Below, one piece after another: positions 1-12,975 of a stretch of 64,000 bases of DNA (the first letter of the stretch is position 1; every line of letters begins with the position of its first letter). The position numbers and the translations under genes were made by a program. Below the pieces are notes generated by a model, which did no database searches, had not been told where the DNA came from, and worked only from the letters and a program-made list of their open reading frames with translations. The DNA is taken from contig JACVTC010000051.1 of the NCBI GenBank assembly GCA_016946835.1, positions 1,050,101-1,114,100 of the forward strand. Reading direction: 5' to 3'. This DNA comes from Neocallimastix lanati (nom. inval.) (lineage: Eukaryota; Neocallimastigomycota; Neocallimastigomycetes; Neocallimastigales; Neocallimastigaceae).

Positions 1-699
1 AAATATCAGATGACTTATAATATAAAATATAAAATTATTAAAAAAGTTATAATATGGTCATTAATACAATAAAATTATTTAAAGTATTTTTACTTCAAAT
101 TATAAAATATTACCAATAATACATGAAAGAATTTCTTTTTATATATAAATGGAAAATTTTCTTGTTAAAAATTTTTATCTGTTTTATAATTATTTCAAAT
201 TTTATATATCACCTTTATTATTTAAACATTTCAAATAAATTTAAAATTAGATATTAATTACCACATAAAATATTTGATGAACATTAAAATTAATAAATGT
301 ACTTTGTAATAAATACATATATTAATCCTTTTTTATAATTTTATATTATTATGTAAGATATATATTTTATTAGTTTTGCTTTATATTTTATTATTTCTAT
401 AAATTATTTTATTATATTTATTAAAACTTTCTTTTTCCAATCTGTATAACATTATTACAAAATGGATATTGGATTTAGTGTTATTAATGATTTAATTTGT
501 ATTATTTAAATTTACAATAGCTTAATAATATTAAAATAAATTTATATTGAATAATTGATGAATAACATAAACTATTTTATTTTTTTTTTTAAATTCTATA
601 TGATAGTTTTATATAAAAATTATTATTGAAAAAAATATTGATAAATTAAATATTTAAATTATTTTTATTATTAAAAAAAGAATAATATTTTTATGTAAT
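1..699. other. AT-rich intergenic sequence, no gene seen
   Basis: Very AT-rich sequence downstream of the HGH1 stop codon. I see no open frame with protein-like composition, no RNA gene and no repeat beyond short A/T runs. It presumably holds the HGH1 3' UTR. Confidence 0.5.
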
Positions 700-929
700 C
701 TAATCTAATTCATCAACAACTTCTTTTTCTTCACTATCTTTTTCAAGATGTTTAGTTTTTATATATTCTGTGTGTTTAGTAAGATCTTCCTTTTCATTTG
801 GATCTTCTGGTCTCATTGTCATATTAACATATTTTAAAGCTAATTCATGAACACGATCATCAGTTTCTTGGAGATCCATCTAAAAATAGTATTTATAAAT
901 ATGAAATATGAATTTAATTATTTTTATAA

Positions 930-977
<48 letters not shown>

Positions 978-3086
978 GGAGTAAAATAATAATTTATTAA
1001 TTATTATGATCATAATTTTATTATATAAAACTATATTTACTTCACGAATAATTGGGTATACAGAATGATTTCTTAAATAGTCTCTTCCAAACTTCGTGGT
1101 AGCAAGTAGTATTAGAGATTCTATTAATAATTCTCTCATATAACTATCTGGTTCACGTTTTTTAGTTGGTTCAAGCAATTGAAGCTATTAATAGCAATAT
1201 CAGTATGAATATGAATAATAATAATAATAATACATGAAAAATAATTATTATCATAATAAATAATAACAGTTAAAGATTAATAGTTAATAAAAATATTTTT
1301 ATTTATTATTTGCTAATCATTTTTCAATTAAAATATTTATTTAAATAAATATATACTTCATCTGGTAAAGCTTCCATTTCCTCATCATTAAAATCTTCTG
1401 GTCCAGCAAGTGGTAATAAAATTCTTGGTAAAATATTAAGACCATTTGGATCTAACATTTTCTCATGAGATTCAATGTTAAAGCAACAATTTCTTTTAAA
1501 ATTATAAATAGTTATATACATATATATATCATTTATATATTAATAAAAATTTTGATAGTCTTCTTATTAATCTATTAGAAAAAATACATATGAATAAATA
1601 AACTTTTAAATTTATATATAATCAAATATCTACTTAATAGTTGAAATAACACCACCACGACGTAATAAACTTGGATGTTCAGTAAAACATATAATGTTTC
1701 CTAAAAGACAATTATATTCAGAATCTTCGACATTTCTAAGGAAATGTTTACGACCTTGAGGTAACTATACATTTCAAATTTATCACGCAAAGAAGTAAAA
1801 ATAATATATATATAATTATTATTATTAAATTTTTATTATTAGTTTTTTTTATCATTTTTATTATTCCTATATATTTAAACAAGTTTATAATATTAACCTT
1901 GGTAATGTTAGCAAAAACGCCACTAAGGTGATCATAATTAGCAAACTTGTTAAGTTTATTGCTTTCACCCCTTACAAAAACATCTACTAATTTACCAATA
2001 GTTGTAAATTCAGTTCTTAATTTAGTCGAATCATCTAAATCAGCTCTCGGTAAAAGCTTATCAGCGACAACTTCAGATTTTGATAAATTAGATAATAACA
2101 TACAAGCAATGTCAGAATTTGGTGACTCAGTATTCTACATTTTTTTTATAATATTATATATATTTTTTATTTATAAAAATATAAAAGTAAAATTTTCCAT
2201 TAATTCAGCATTCATTAGAAAAAATATTTATTAATATATAATAAATTTTCAACAAAAAAAAAAAATAAATAAAAAATAACTTACTAAAATAATCTTAATA
2301 ACATCTGCTAAAAATCTTTCATCAGTCATTTGAGAAGCAAGTTCAACTTTACTTGAAAGATTAATTAAACAAGACAAAGCAGATTGAGCAATTAACTATT
2401 ATATATTTTATTTTTATAAATAAAACAATAATAAATAATAAATATATTATATATATTAAACATTTAAAAGTAATATAAAATAAAATGTAATAATAAAATA
2501 TAAAAAATATATAAATTATTATTATATATTATTTTATATATTTTATATAATTACAGGTGTATCATTGACTAATAATTTTAGATATTTAATAGCTTTCATA
2601 TCATCAGCTAAAAATAATGGTACATATTCCGGAGTATTACTGAAAGTTAACACTTGCTCAACAGCAATTCTTCTAACTTCTGGTTTTAAGTCAGTTAAAA
2701 AATCAAAAAGCTAATATTTATTATAATTCATTTTTTAAAATATTATATATTAAACAATATTAAGAAAAGAAAAAAATATATATATCAAATTTTAAATATT
2801 AAAATTAGAATTTTATAAAATAACAATAATATTTATATATATAAATATATATTTCAAATTTTAAATTTTAAATAGTAGAATTATAATTTTATGAAATAAT
2901 AAAAAAAATAAAAAAATGTAATAACCAAATTTGATTTTACTTAATAAAATTAAAATTATATTAATATTTTATTTAACATTTAACATTTTATTTAATATTT
3001 TCATTTATTTTAAGTTCTACCGTGAAATATTTATATCTAATACATTTAAGATAAAATTTATATATTACTTCATTAATAGCTTCCAT
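700..3086 (-). CDS. HGH1: HGH1 / FAM203 family protein (eEF2-folding cofactor)
   Basis: Eight exons on the minus strand: 3069-3086, 2555-2710, 2285-2395, 1898-2134, 1634-1764, 1357-1492, 1041-1184 and 700-879. Together they give 1113 bp, a 370-residue protein ending in TAG; animal HGH1 is about 390. Introns are GT..AG and phases close throughout. Diagnostic family stretches are the central NCCF, the LLPLAGPEDFNDEEMEALPDE block and the following REPDSYMRELLIESL block, which match HGH1 as I know it; armadillo-like helices fill the rest. Known family role: cytosolic adaptor with chaperonin TRiC/CCT for folding of translation elongation factor eEF2. The first coding exon is only six codons (MEAINE), placed by the first ATG in frame with a good donor; this is the least certain part. 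The last exon ends in an acidic/basic tail. The next gene lies more than 3 kb away, so no shared promoter is visible. Confidence 0.92.
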
Positions 3087-3115
3087 TTTAGTTTTAATAT
3101 TTTTTAAAAAATATT

Positions 3116-3154
<39 letters not shown>

Positions 3155-3348
3155 ATGAAAATAAAAAAATAAAAAAATATTTTATTTCTATTGGTAATTA
3201 CAAAATTTTTAATTTACTTCAAAAGTTTTTTTCCAATATATTTTTTCTTTTTTATTTATATTCAAATTTTTACAAAGATGTTTATTATTACATTTCAAAT
3301 AAGTGATTTTAAATTTAAGCCACGATATGATTTATTATAATAAACTAT

Positions 3349-4078
3349 GGGGGTGTGTCATTTCGAAAATTTTTATTACATAAATTTGTATTTTGTTGTA
3401 GTGCATTTCGGAAAACATGGCGTATTATAATGTAATAAATAAATAAATGAATAAATAAATTATAAATGAATAAATAAATTTTTAAATAATAATAAAAATA
3501 ATTAAGACAAACGTTTTATGACTAAAAAAATTTTTTTTAGAAAATTAAATAAAAATATATATATATATATATATATAATTACTACATATATTACTACATA
3601 TATATAATAATTATTATATTTTTTTTATTTTATTTTAAATATTATTAATTATTATTAATACATTAATACCTTGTTTATATTATCAACAGAAAATACAGAT
3701 TGAATAAAATAAAATAAAATGAAATAAAATAAAATAAAATGAATAGTAGAAACATAAATATAAGTACAGATTGAATAAAATAAAATAAAATAAAATAAAA
3801 TAAAATATAATATAATATAATAAAATATAATAAAAAGTAGAATATTAAATAAGAAAGTATAGATTGAATAAAATAAAATAAAATAAAATAAAATAAAATG
3901 AAATAAAATAAAATAAAATAAAATAAAATAAAATAAAATAAAATAAAATGAAATAAAATAAAATAAAATAAAATAAAATAAAATAAAATAAAATTAAGTG
4001 GCTTAAAATTTAAAATATTTAAGCCATACAACAAAATACAAATTTATGTAATAAAAATTTTCGAAATGCACACTCCCC
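3349..4078. mobile_element. Non-autonomous inverted-repeat element (MULE-type MITE)
   Basis: The two ends are near-identical inverted repeats of about 50 bp. The left end starts GGGGGTGTGTCATTTCGAAA; the right end read on the minus strand starts GGGGAGTGTGCATTTCGAAA; both continue through the same TTTTTATTACATAAATTTG run. The interior is mostly an (AAAAT)n-type minisatellite with AGTACAGATTG spacers. Flanks are an imperfect duplication (TAAACTAT left, TGAACTAT right). The ends and interior resemble the ends and minisatellite of the larger MULE at 46649-50984, so this is inferred to be an internally deleted relative. It has no coding capacity; the long FILFYF-like frame across it is only translated repeat. 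Confidence 0.7.
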
Positions 4079-5450
4079 TGAACTATAATTATTTTTATTA
4101 TAATTACTATTATTTAATACATATTAATTTTAAAGAATATTTCATTTTATACATTATACATTATATATAATAAAATATTCCTGTATACATGTCAGATATT
4201 TTAAAATTTTAAAATTAAGCATTTTTATTAATTTTTAAAAATATTTTTATTTATTTATATAACAATAGTAATAAAAAATATTTCATTAATTCAGTTTAAA
4301 TAAAAATATTAATTATAATAGTTATAAATATGAAATATTTTTGTATTTGGATAATAAATTAAATATCTTTTTTAATATTTAATAGTAATAAACAAGAAAT
4401 AATTCTTATATTTATGATAATAATAAGAGTAATTAGGATGAATATTTAATACTTCATTAACAATAGTAATGAATATGAAATGTATTCTTATATTCAAAAC
4501 AGTAATAATTATGAAAATTAAACATTTATAATAATTTTTTTTTCATATAAATATTTTATCAAATCATATAAATTAATCAACAGTTTTTTTATTATTTGAT
4601 TGGACAATCATATTTTTAAGCATATAAAAGTAAGAATATTTTATTTCAAAATTCTTTTTACTCTATGATTTTAAAAATTAATAATTGGGTATAATAATAA
4701 ATTTATACAAAAAATAATTATTAATTTTTATCTTATCTAATTATATATTATAATAATTATTTATTATAAATAAAATAAATAATTATGAATGTAAGTAAAT
4801 AATTGAGAATATTGTGATGAAAACCTATTTTTTATTATTTCTGACACCTCTAGTGAAAAGGTGATTTTACGATCATCTAATGCACGCAACTTTGTTCTGA
4901 ATATTCACAATTATTTAATTATAAAAAATATAAATTATATAATGAATTTAAAAATTTTATTATTAATTAATATGTGTAAATTTTTTATGTAGTTTGTTTT
5001 ATTTAATTAATCATTTTTAAAACGAAGTAATTTATTATAAATTATTTAAAATATTTAAATATTATAAATTATAAAATGAAATTTTTTTATTTAATAAAAG
5101 AAGCTTGTATTAAATTTATAGGGTATTAGTTATTGTAGTAATAACTTTTATAAATGGTAAATATGGAATAATTCATAATTTAAAATTTTAAATATTTGAT
5201 ATAATTAAAGATAAAAAATTTATACTATCAAAATTATAAATCCCTTCATGTCATATTTAGTTTTTTCTTGTGATATAAAAAATATATTTTTAGTAAATTT
5301 TTTAATAAAATAATTAAGGATTGAAAATTAATATATATGACTTTGAAAAATTCATCTTCATTTCTTCTTGATGATTATAAATCATTTATTCATAAATTAA
5401 ATATTTCTAATTATACCTTTTTATTTATATTAAAATTTTAATATCTTATA
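4079..5450. other. AT-rich intergenic sequence
   Basis: No convincing gene. A slightly more complex stretch around 4830-4905 gives no extended open frame on either strand. The rest is A/T runs. Confidence 0.4.
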
Positions 5451-5454
5451 TATA

Positions 5455-5645
5455 CTTATCTAATAAAGTATTATTAATCAATTTTATAACAATTCTATTA
5501 CCATCATATTTGAAAAGTCCTCCTGGTATCAACATAACTTCTCTTTTAACAGTTTACATTTATCTAATTCTTTATTATGTCCATAATTTAAATTTTTACA
5601 TATGTACATCACACTTGTATCTGTTTCGCATTCATATACCATAAT
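5455..5645 (-). pseudogene. Possible degraded coding fragment, unrecognised
   Basis: On the minus strand this stretch reads as peptide-like sequence with several Cys (for example YECETDTSVMYICKN), then needs a frame change to continue as MLIPGGLFKYDGNRIVIKL. Base composition is less monotonous than its surroundings. No splice sites rescue the frame. I do not recognise the family; it may be an old gene remnant cut off by the adjacent minisatellite, or chance. Confidence 0.25.
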
Positions 5646-5693
5646 TTCTAAAATATAAAAGTTAACATTATTAAAAAAAACATAAAAAAAATG

Positions 5694-6080
5694 ATAAAAT
5701 AAAATAAAATAAAATAAAATAAAATAAATAGTAGAATATTAAATATAAAGTACAGATTGAATAAAATAAAATAAATAGTAGAATATCAAATATAAAGTAC
5801 AGATTGAATAAAATAAAATAAAATAAAATAAAATAAATAGTAGAATATTAAATATAAAGTACAGATTGAATAAAATAAAATAAATAGTAGAATATCAAAT
5901 ATAAAGTACAGATTGAATAAAATAAAATAAAATAAAATAAATAGTAGAATATTAAATATAAAGTACAGATTGAATAAAATAAAATAAAATAAAATAAATA
6001 GTAGAATATTAAATATAAAGTACAGATTGAATAAAATAAAATAAAATAAAATAAAATAAAATAAATAAATAAATAAATAA

Positions 6081-6126
<46 letters not shown>
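5694..6126. repeat. Minisatellite of AGTACAGATTGAATAAAATA units plus AAAT/poly(A) tail
   Basis: About seven tandem copies of a unit of roughly 40-55 bp made of a TAGTAGAATATTAAATATAA part, AGTACAGATTG and a variable number of AAAAT pentamers, ending in (AAAT)n and a long poly(A). The same unit occurs inside the element at 3349-4078 and inside the MULE at 49.5-50.5 kb, so it is probably dispersed by that transposon family. I found no terminal repeats around this copy. Confidence 0.75.
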
Positions 6127-6128
<2 letters not shown>

Positions 6129-6660
6129 TGTATATATATTACATTAAGTAATTTGAATTAATATAATATTTTTATATTATATTTGTTTTTATTTTTTTGT
6201 TTTTTGAATATTAAATAAGAATTATTATTTTTTTTCCAATTTAAATTTAAATATTATATTTAAATATTAAGTGAGATGTAATGATATGAAATAATATATT
6301 AAATAATATATATAATATAAAATATAAAAATAAATTAAACTTTTTAATTTTTACAATAAAATTAGAAGATAAATAGTAAATGTATTAATAAATAAAATTA
6401 ATAGATCATATTTTTAATAAAAAATATATATATATATATTTATATATATATAATAAATAAGCTTTATTTTCTATTACTTATAAAAATATTTTAATTGAAA
6501 TAAAAATAATGGATAAGAAATAAAAACAATATACTAAATTATAATGTTTTTTATTAAATCTATTATATTACTTTCTTCTATAACAGTTATTATATATATT
6601 TATATATATATATATATTCTCTTTTGTTTTCTTTTTTTTTTTAGAAGTTTATTAATAACT

Positions 6661-9600
6661 TCAATTTGTACTAGTCTTATTTTTATTTTTAGCTAACTTT
6701 GACATAGACTTATACGAAACTTCACCTGAAATATATTTCATAAGATCTTCAATAGGTAAACTACCAATATCCTATATAATTTAATTTATATTAAAAAATA
6801 ATTATTAATATTACTAAATAAAATTAAAATGTAGTTATTATTTTATGCTTATAACATACATTACTATTAGCGTTTAATTCTTCATCCTTTATTATAAATA
6901 TATATTTATCAAATTAAATTAATAATGCATAAAATATAAATAATTAATTTTTATTTAATTTATTCTTTCTATTATTTAAAAATTGTAAAAATAATAATAA
7001 AAAATATTCATAAAAAAAAAATAATAAAATAAGAATAATTACCTTTACATTACGATTTTTTAATTGAGTTAATAAATTTTTACTAGCAAGTGTTCTTTCA
7101 TCATTTTCACCAAACTAATATATAAATGAAATAATAATATAATATTAGCAAATCTATTTCGTACAATACTTTTATAAAAAAAAAAAAATTAAAATGGGAA
7201 ATAAACAATTTAACTTACTTCTTCTGATAAAATTTTATATGTATTAGTTTCAGAATTAACAGCGGATTTGAAATCATTAAGGAAGCAATAACTTTGTGTA
7301 ACTTGATGATAACTATCGATTTAATTTATTTAATTATTATGTTATTAATCATTTTTATTATTTTAAGAAAAACAATAATAAATAGGGAAAAAAATAATTA
7401 TTTATTTTAATTAAAATATAAATAAATAATTAAAAAACAAAAATTAAAAAATTAAAAATAAAAATTAAAAAATAAAAATAAAATAAAAAAAGTAATATAA
7501 AATATAACAAAAAATAATATAAAAATAAAAGAAAATAATAAAATAAAAACTTTAAATAATTACCTTAAACCAGTCATTAAATGTTTATTACCATAGAATA
7601 ATTTATTGGCATTTAATACAAGTTTATAGAATTGCAAAGATAATTCATAGCATTTAATATTTCTTAAAATAGAAGCAATACTCTTTAAAACATTAGTATC
7701 ATTTGGATGTAATTCATTCTTTTTTAATAAATTCCAGTGATATAATGCATGCTTTATGTAATATAAAGCTTTCTTAATATTTCCAAGGTTAAATTCATAA
7801 TATGCAAGATTAAACTATATTAAATAATATATTTATATAACAACACAAACTTTAATCAGAATAATAATATAATTTATATATATATATATATAAGTAATTT
7901 AATTCTTTTAATAAAAATAATTAAGATTAATCAATTACGTATTGCATAATTGTTTCAGAATGGTCAACACCAATAGTTCTTTCAAATATAATAATTGCTT
8001 TTTGTTGATAATCCCTTGCTAATTTTTTATTTTCTTCACCATCTTGTATAGAGTAAATTAATGCTATCTCTTGACAACAATTAGCAATATTTTGATTGAT
8101 TGGACCTAATTAATTCAATATATATAAATATATTATATTTTTATTTAATAATATATTAATAATAATAATTTTTATATTATTTTAATATTTTTTATTATTA
8201 AAGAAAAACTAAAAAATAAAAAAAAAAAAATACCATGAGTTTGTTCATATAATAATTGAGCTTCATTAAATAATTCTAAACCAGCTTGAATATTACCCTT
8301 AGCCAAGAAAGATCTAGCATTGTCTTGAGCATATTGAGCATACTTAACCTTTAATTTTGGAGCTTTAACTACTGGGTAAATATTAATAATATCAGAAGAA
8401 CTGAAAACCTTGATACTATTATAGAAATCATAATCACGCATTTCAATTTGGAATCCAATACATTTACATAAAGCCTTTAAAACAGGTATCTTTCTATCAA
8501 GTATATAGCTTTCATGTAATTCATATCTGAAACGTTTCTTAATATCTTCTTTAATTTCAGTCCATAAAGATTCATTAGTAATCTTATAGAAATCATAAGA
8601 ATCCTTTTTATTATAAGCATAAGACTTAACATATAAACAGTTAAGAATATGAGAAATACACTGTGATGCATGATCAATTGTGATATTTCTTAAAGCTTTA
8701 TTTAATATATGCTTTGTAGTACGAGTAACCATTTCATCAACGATAATTTTCTTTATATTTTAAAATTTATATATATTTTTATAAATAAAAAATGGAAAAA
8801 AAAAAAAAAGTCCAAATATTAATATTGATATTATTAAATAAAATAAAATAAAATAAAATAAAAAATTAAAAAATAAAAAATTATAAAAAAAAATATTATT
8901 ATAATAATATTATTATAAAACTTAAAATTACTTACATTGTAATAATGTAATTTATTTTCACTAGTTTCTTCAATAAGCTTAGAAATCTTACCAAGGTATC
9001 TCATGTTAATACCACGTTGATGCATAATACTAGTAAGGTTTTCACCATCTACTGGAGAAATCTTGTTTTCAGTTAAATCAACAATCTAAATAGTAGTAAT
9101 AATAATAATAATAAATTAATTAATAAAAATAAATGATTATGTCATTTTTAAATAATAAATAAAACTTAAAATTAAAATAATATTATAAAAAAAAATAATA
9201 ATATAATAAAAATATTTACAAATCCTGGTATAACAGCAGCACTGATGAACTTTGAAAGTTCTCTTACATTTTCTTCTTGCTTTAATAATTTCTCATCCTT
9301 TTCTTCTGATTCACAAACAAAACAATCGTTATTAAATCTAATATCAACTTTTTCATTTAATTCTTCTTGAGAAATTCTTTGTTTTAATAATTCCTCTTCA
9401 TTTATTTCCTTTCCTTCTTCTTGTTTTGGAGCACTTTCATTAAGCTTATTAATATATTCACTAAACTTATGTTGAATATATAATGCAATTAATTCCGGTC
9501 TTATTAAAGTTAATCTATGTGGGTATGGATTTTCTTTTTCTTTATCAGCTTCATCTAAAAATTCTATATCCACTGGTGTTAATCTATATAAATCTAATAA

Positions 9601-12314
9601 ATAATAATCATCATCACCACAATTGATTGCCTAAAATAATTCAAAAGATTATAACATTATAAATATGAATATTAACAATAAAAAATATTAATACATATAA
9701 TATTAATTTTAATATATTTATTATTGTTGCTATTATTATTATTATTTATTTATTTATTTATTTATTTACTTATCAGTATTTATTATAATTATTTTTATTA
9801 TTATTATTATTCATTATTATTTATTATTATTTATTATCATTTATTGTTATTTATTGTTTCTTTTATTAATTATTATTACTTATTATATTACTATTTTCTA
9901 CTATTATTATTAATTAATATTCATTTTATTACCTTAATATCCATAGAAGTTATTAAAGAGTATTTCTCTTTCTTTTCATCATAAACATCATGTTCTTCCA
10001 AGTGCAAAGCTTTAGCAGCATTCTTCAATTTTTCATGAACATTATTGTTAAATAAAACGGTTTTACCATGGTCAGACGAACCATACATAATTGAGGTATC
10101 CTTAGTTTTATTAATAATTTCTGGAGCAACAACTTGTGCTACAACTCTACGACCAAGATAATCAACTGCAATTGTACTTAAAGAAGAAATACCATCAATT
10201 TCAGCATTATTAAGAATATTAATACCTTCAATATCCTTACCAATAGCAACATGAGCTGCTTCACTACCACCTAAAGATTCAAAAAGTTCAAATTCGTCAT
10301 AACCACAAGTATAGAAAATACCATTATGAATGAAAATATTAATATTTGATTCCTTTCCATCTTCACCTATAATAGATTCACCTTGATTCAATGAAATGAG
10401 ATTACCATTGACAGCATCAACAGCTCCTTTAGTCGCAGCAGCAACAAAATCTATTTGAACACGATTAAAACTTTGATCACGTAATAAAATTTCTTGAACT
10501 TCATTATTTGGCATAGCTCTAACAGCCTTAAATTCATCATTCCAATTACGTACACCATAAGTTTCAAGGGTGTTGCTATTATTTAATACATTTTCTAATA
10601 AGTTTTGAGCAGGTTCTATCATTCCAGATTTAACCATCCATGGATAAATTTCTGGATAAACTGGAACATATTCATACATAAGTTTATTTTTTAAATTATC
10701 CAAATGCTTTTCTAAATTCATTTTATATAATGGACTAATATTACATAAAAGTGCTGACAAAGTATCAAATTTTCTACTATCGTGAATCATTAATGGATTA
10801 AATTGAACATCAGTTGATCGATTAACAAAGAAACCATTAACAGAAGCTGTGATTTGATATGTTTTATTTTCTAATGTAATAACCTTTAAATACATTAAAT
10901 CACCTAGAATAAAATTTCAATAAACGAAATTTTTTAAAAAAAATATTATAATTATTAATACATAACAAGTAATAAAAATATTATTAATTTTAATTGCTAT
11001 AATTAGTAATTTAACTATCATCATCATCATCATCATTATTATTATTATAATTGATATTATTACTATGATTATTTGATACCATTTATTTTTCTAGTAGTCG
11101 TTACTGGATTCCATGAAGATAAAGTTAATAATAAATAGCATTTAATAGTTGAATCATTATAATTCTTTGGCAAGAAATCTGATAATTTTGGAACTTCATC
11201 GAGTACACCACTTAAAATTGAACTATATTCATCTTCAGTTGAAGCTTTATTATTACTATCACTCTTTGATTTTTTATTTTTCTTATTCTTTTTACCTTTA
11301 TTATAATAATAATAAAATTTTATTATAAATGATAATATGAATTTTAAAGCTATTATATAAAAACTTTACTTTATTCATATGAATATTAAATTATATAATA
11401 CCTTTTTTTGAATTGTTATTATTTAGCTTCTTTTTATCCTTTTCTTTATCAGATTCTTCTTCTTTTTCTTTTTCCTTTTCTTCTTCTAAGTAATGCAAAA
11501 TAATTATATATATATATTATTTAATATTATTTAATATTAAAGTTCTTATTTAACAAATTCTTATTTAAATTTTATTAATATAAATATAATAAAACTAATT
11601 ACCTAAAGTACTATCCACAATTGAAGAAAAGAAAGTTTGTGATGGCATTAAACCGAAAGACATTTCATTTTTATAACCTTTCAAAACTTCTAGCATTTTT
11701 ATTAAATGAAAACGAACGTCCTTTTCGGTATAACGATCTTCATATTTCAATATTACATATTTAAGAAAACAATAAAATATTTTATCAAAATTTTGAATTA
11801 AAAACTATATCAAAATAAAAAAAAAAAAGAAAAATAAAAATAATTACTTTAGTATTTTATATTATTTTCTTTTCTTACCAGCAATTAAAGATAATTTAAC
11901 ATCACTTTCGATATTTGAAAAATTATTTAATTTTTCACCATTTAAAAATAAATTAAAGCAAGTATAAAATTTAGCTTCCGGAGCATCCCAAATATATTGC
12001 TTAATTTCATTTATTGTTATATGACTAGAAACCTAAAATTAATGATAATAAAAAAAATATTATAAATCAAAATCATAAGAATAAAAAAGAAAAAAATATA
12101 TTAAATTAAATTTTATCATATATATTATATATATATTATATATATTTTGAAATATATATTACTGGAATTTTAAAAGAACCTAAATTTGAAGGTAATAAAA
12201 TTTCAACTTCATATAATTTTTCTGAATCAACTTCAGCTTTTTCAGTTTCTTCTTCATAAATATTTTGAATAATATCATTAATAAAAATAAAATTTCGAAT
12301 TTTATGAAAAATAC

Positions 12315-12364
<50 letters not shown>

Positions 12365-12453
12365 TTATTCTAATATTAACCTTGTTGAAAATCTTGATTA
12401 TCTTGAATTGATTGTGACTCAATCTTGACTTCTTTACTTATTTCTTTAACCAT
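6661..12453 (-). CDS. CLU1: Clustered mitochondria protein (CLU1/TIF31)
   Basis: Sixteen minus-strand exons: 12381-12453, 12163-12251, 11879-12032, 11603-11737, 11402-11485, 11080-11295, 9933-10903, 9220-9630, 8936-9085, 8234-8750, 7939-8105, 7564-7814, 7219-7312, 7043-7114, 6860-6886 and 6661-6771. The total is 3522 bp, 1173 residues, stop TGA. Domain order matches the CLU family: an N-terminal ubiquitin-like region (TCFNLFLNGEKL), a Lys/Glu linker, the NG-D-LMYLKV..NGFFVNRST block, the central CLU domain, a LYRLTPVDIEF block, the very characteristic HQRGINMRYLGKISKL, and C-terminal TPRs (GPINQNIANCCQEIA, FERTIGVDHSETIMQY). Known role: an RNA-binding cytosolic protein that keeps mitochondria distributed and supports expression of nuclear-encoded mitochondrial proteins. 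If the host is an anaerobic fungus, the organelle would be the hydrogenosome (inference). The acceptor of exon 2 could be three bases further in. Introns carry long A/T runs and one TA repeat. Confidence 0.95.
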
Positions 12454-12485
12454 TTTATTATTTCTTTAATATAAATAAATTTCGC

Positions 12486-12547
<62 letters not shown>

Positions 12548-12879
12548 AAATAAAATAAAATAAAATAAAGTAAAATTATTATTATTATTATTTTATATAT
12601 ATATAAATATATTATTTTAAAATATTAAAAATGAATCCATTATATTAAGAATATATATAATATAATTGTTATATATATTAAAATTATGAATGGATTGTAC
12701 TAATAATACTTGAAATTTAAGTTTTTGTTATAAAAAAAATACTTCTAATACTATAGATATACGAAAATGAAAAATAATATTATATAGTATAGTCCTAAAA
12801 AAGGAAATTGTTTTAACACTAAAATATAAGTCATAAAAAAGTAATTATAATAAATTAGAAATATATAAAAATGATTTTA

Positions 12880-12975
12880 ACCAGACTTCTTGCACAAAAA
12901 TTTTTAGAATTGCATTACAATCGGGAAGTGATCTGACCAATCATAAATTTTAATCATTCGGATAATATTTAATAA
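12880..12975 (-). pseudogene. Relic of a LINE endonuclease domain
   Basis: The minus strand reads KIYDWSDHFPIVMQF followed by a stop. SDH-x-PI is the signature end motif of the apurinic-type endonuclease of non-LTR retrotransposons. Sequence on both sides decays into A/T-rich DNA with stops. It is a small 5'-domain relic of the same general class as the LINE copies at 20.9-24.9 kb; whether it is the same family cannot be seen because those copies lack this domain. Confidence 0.55.
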
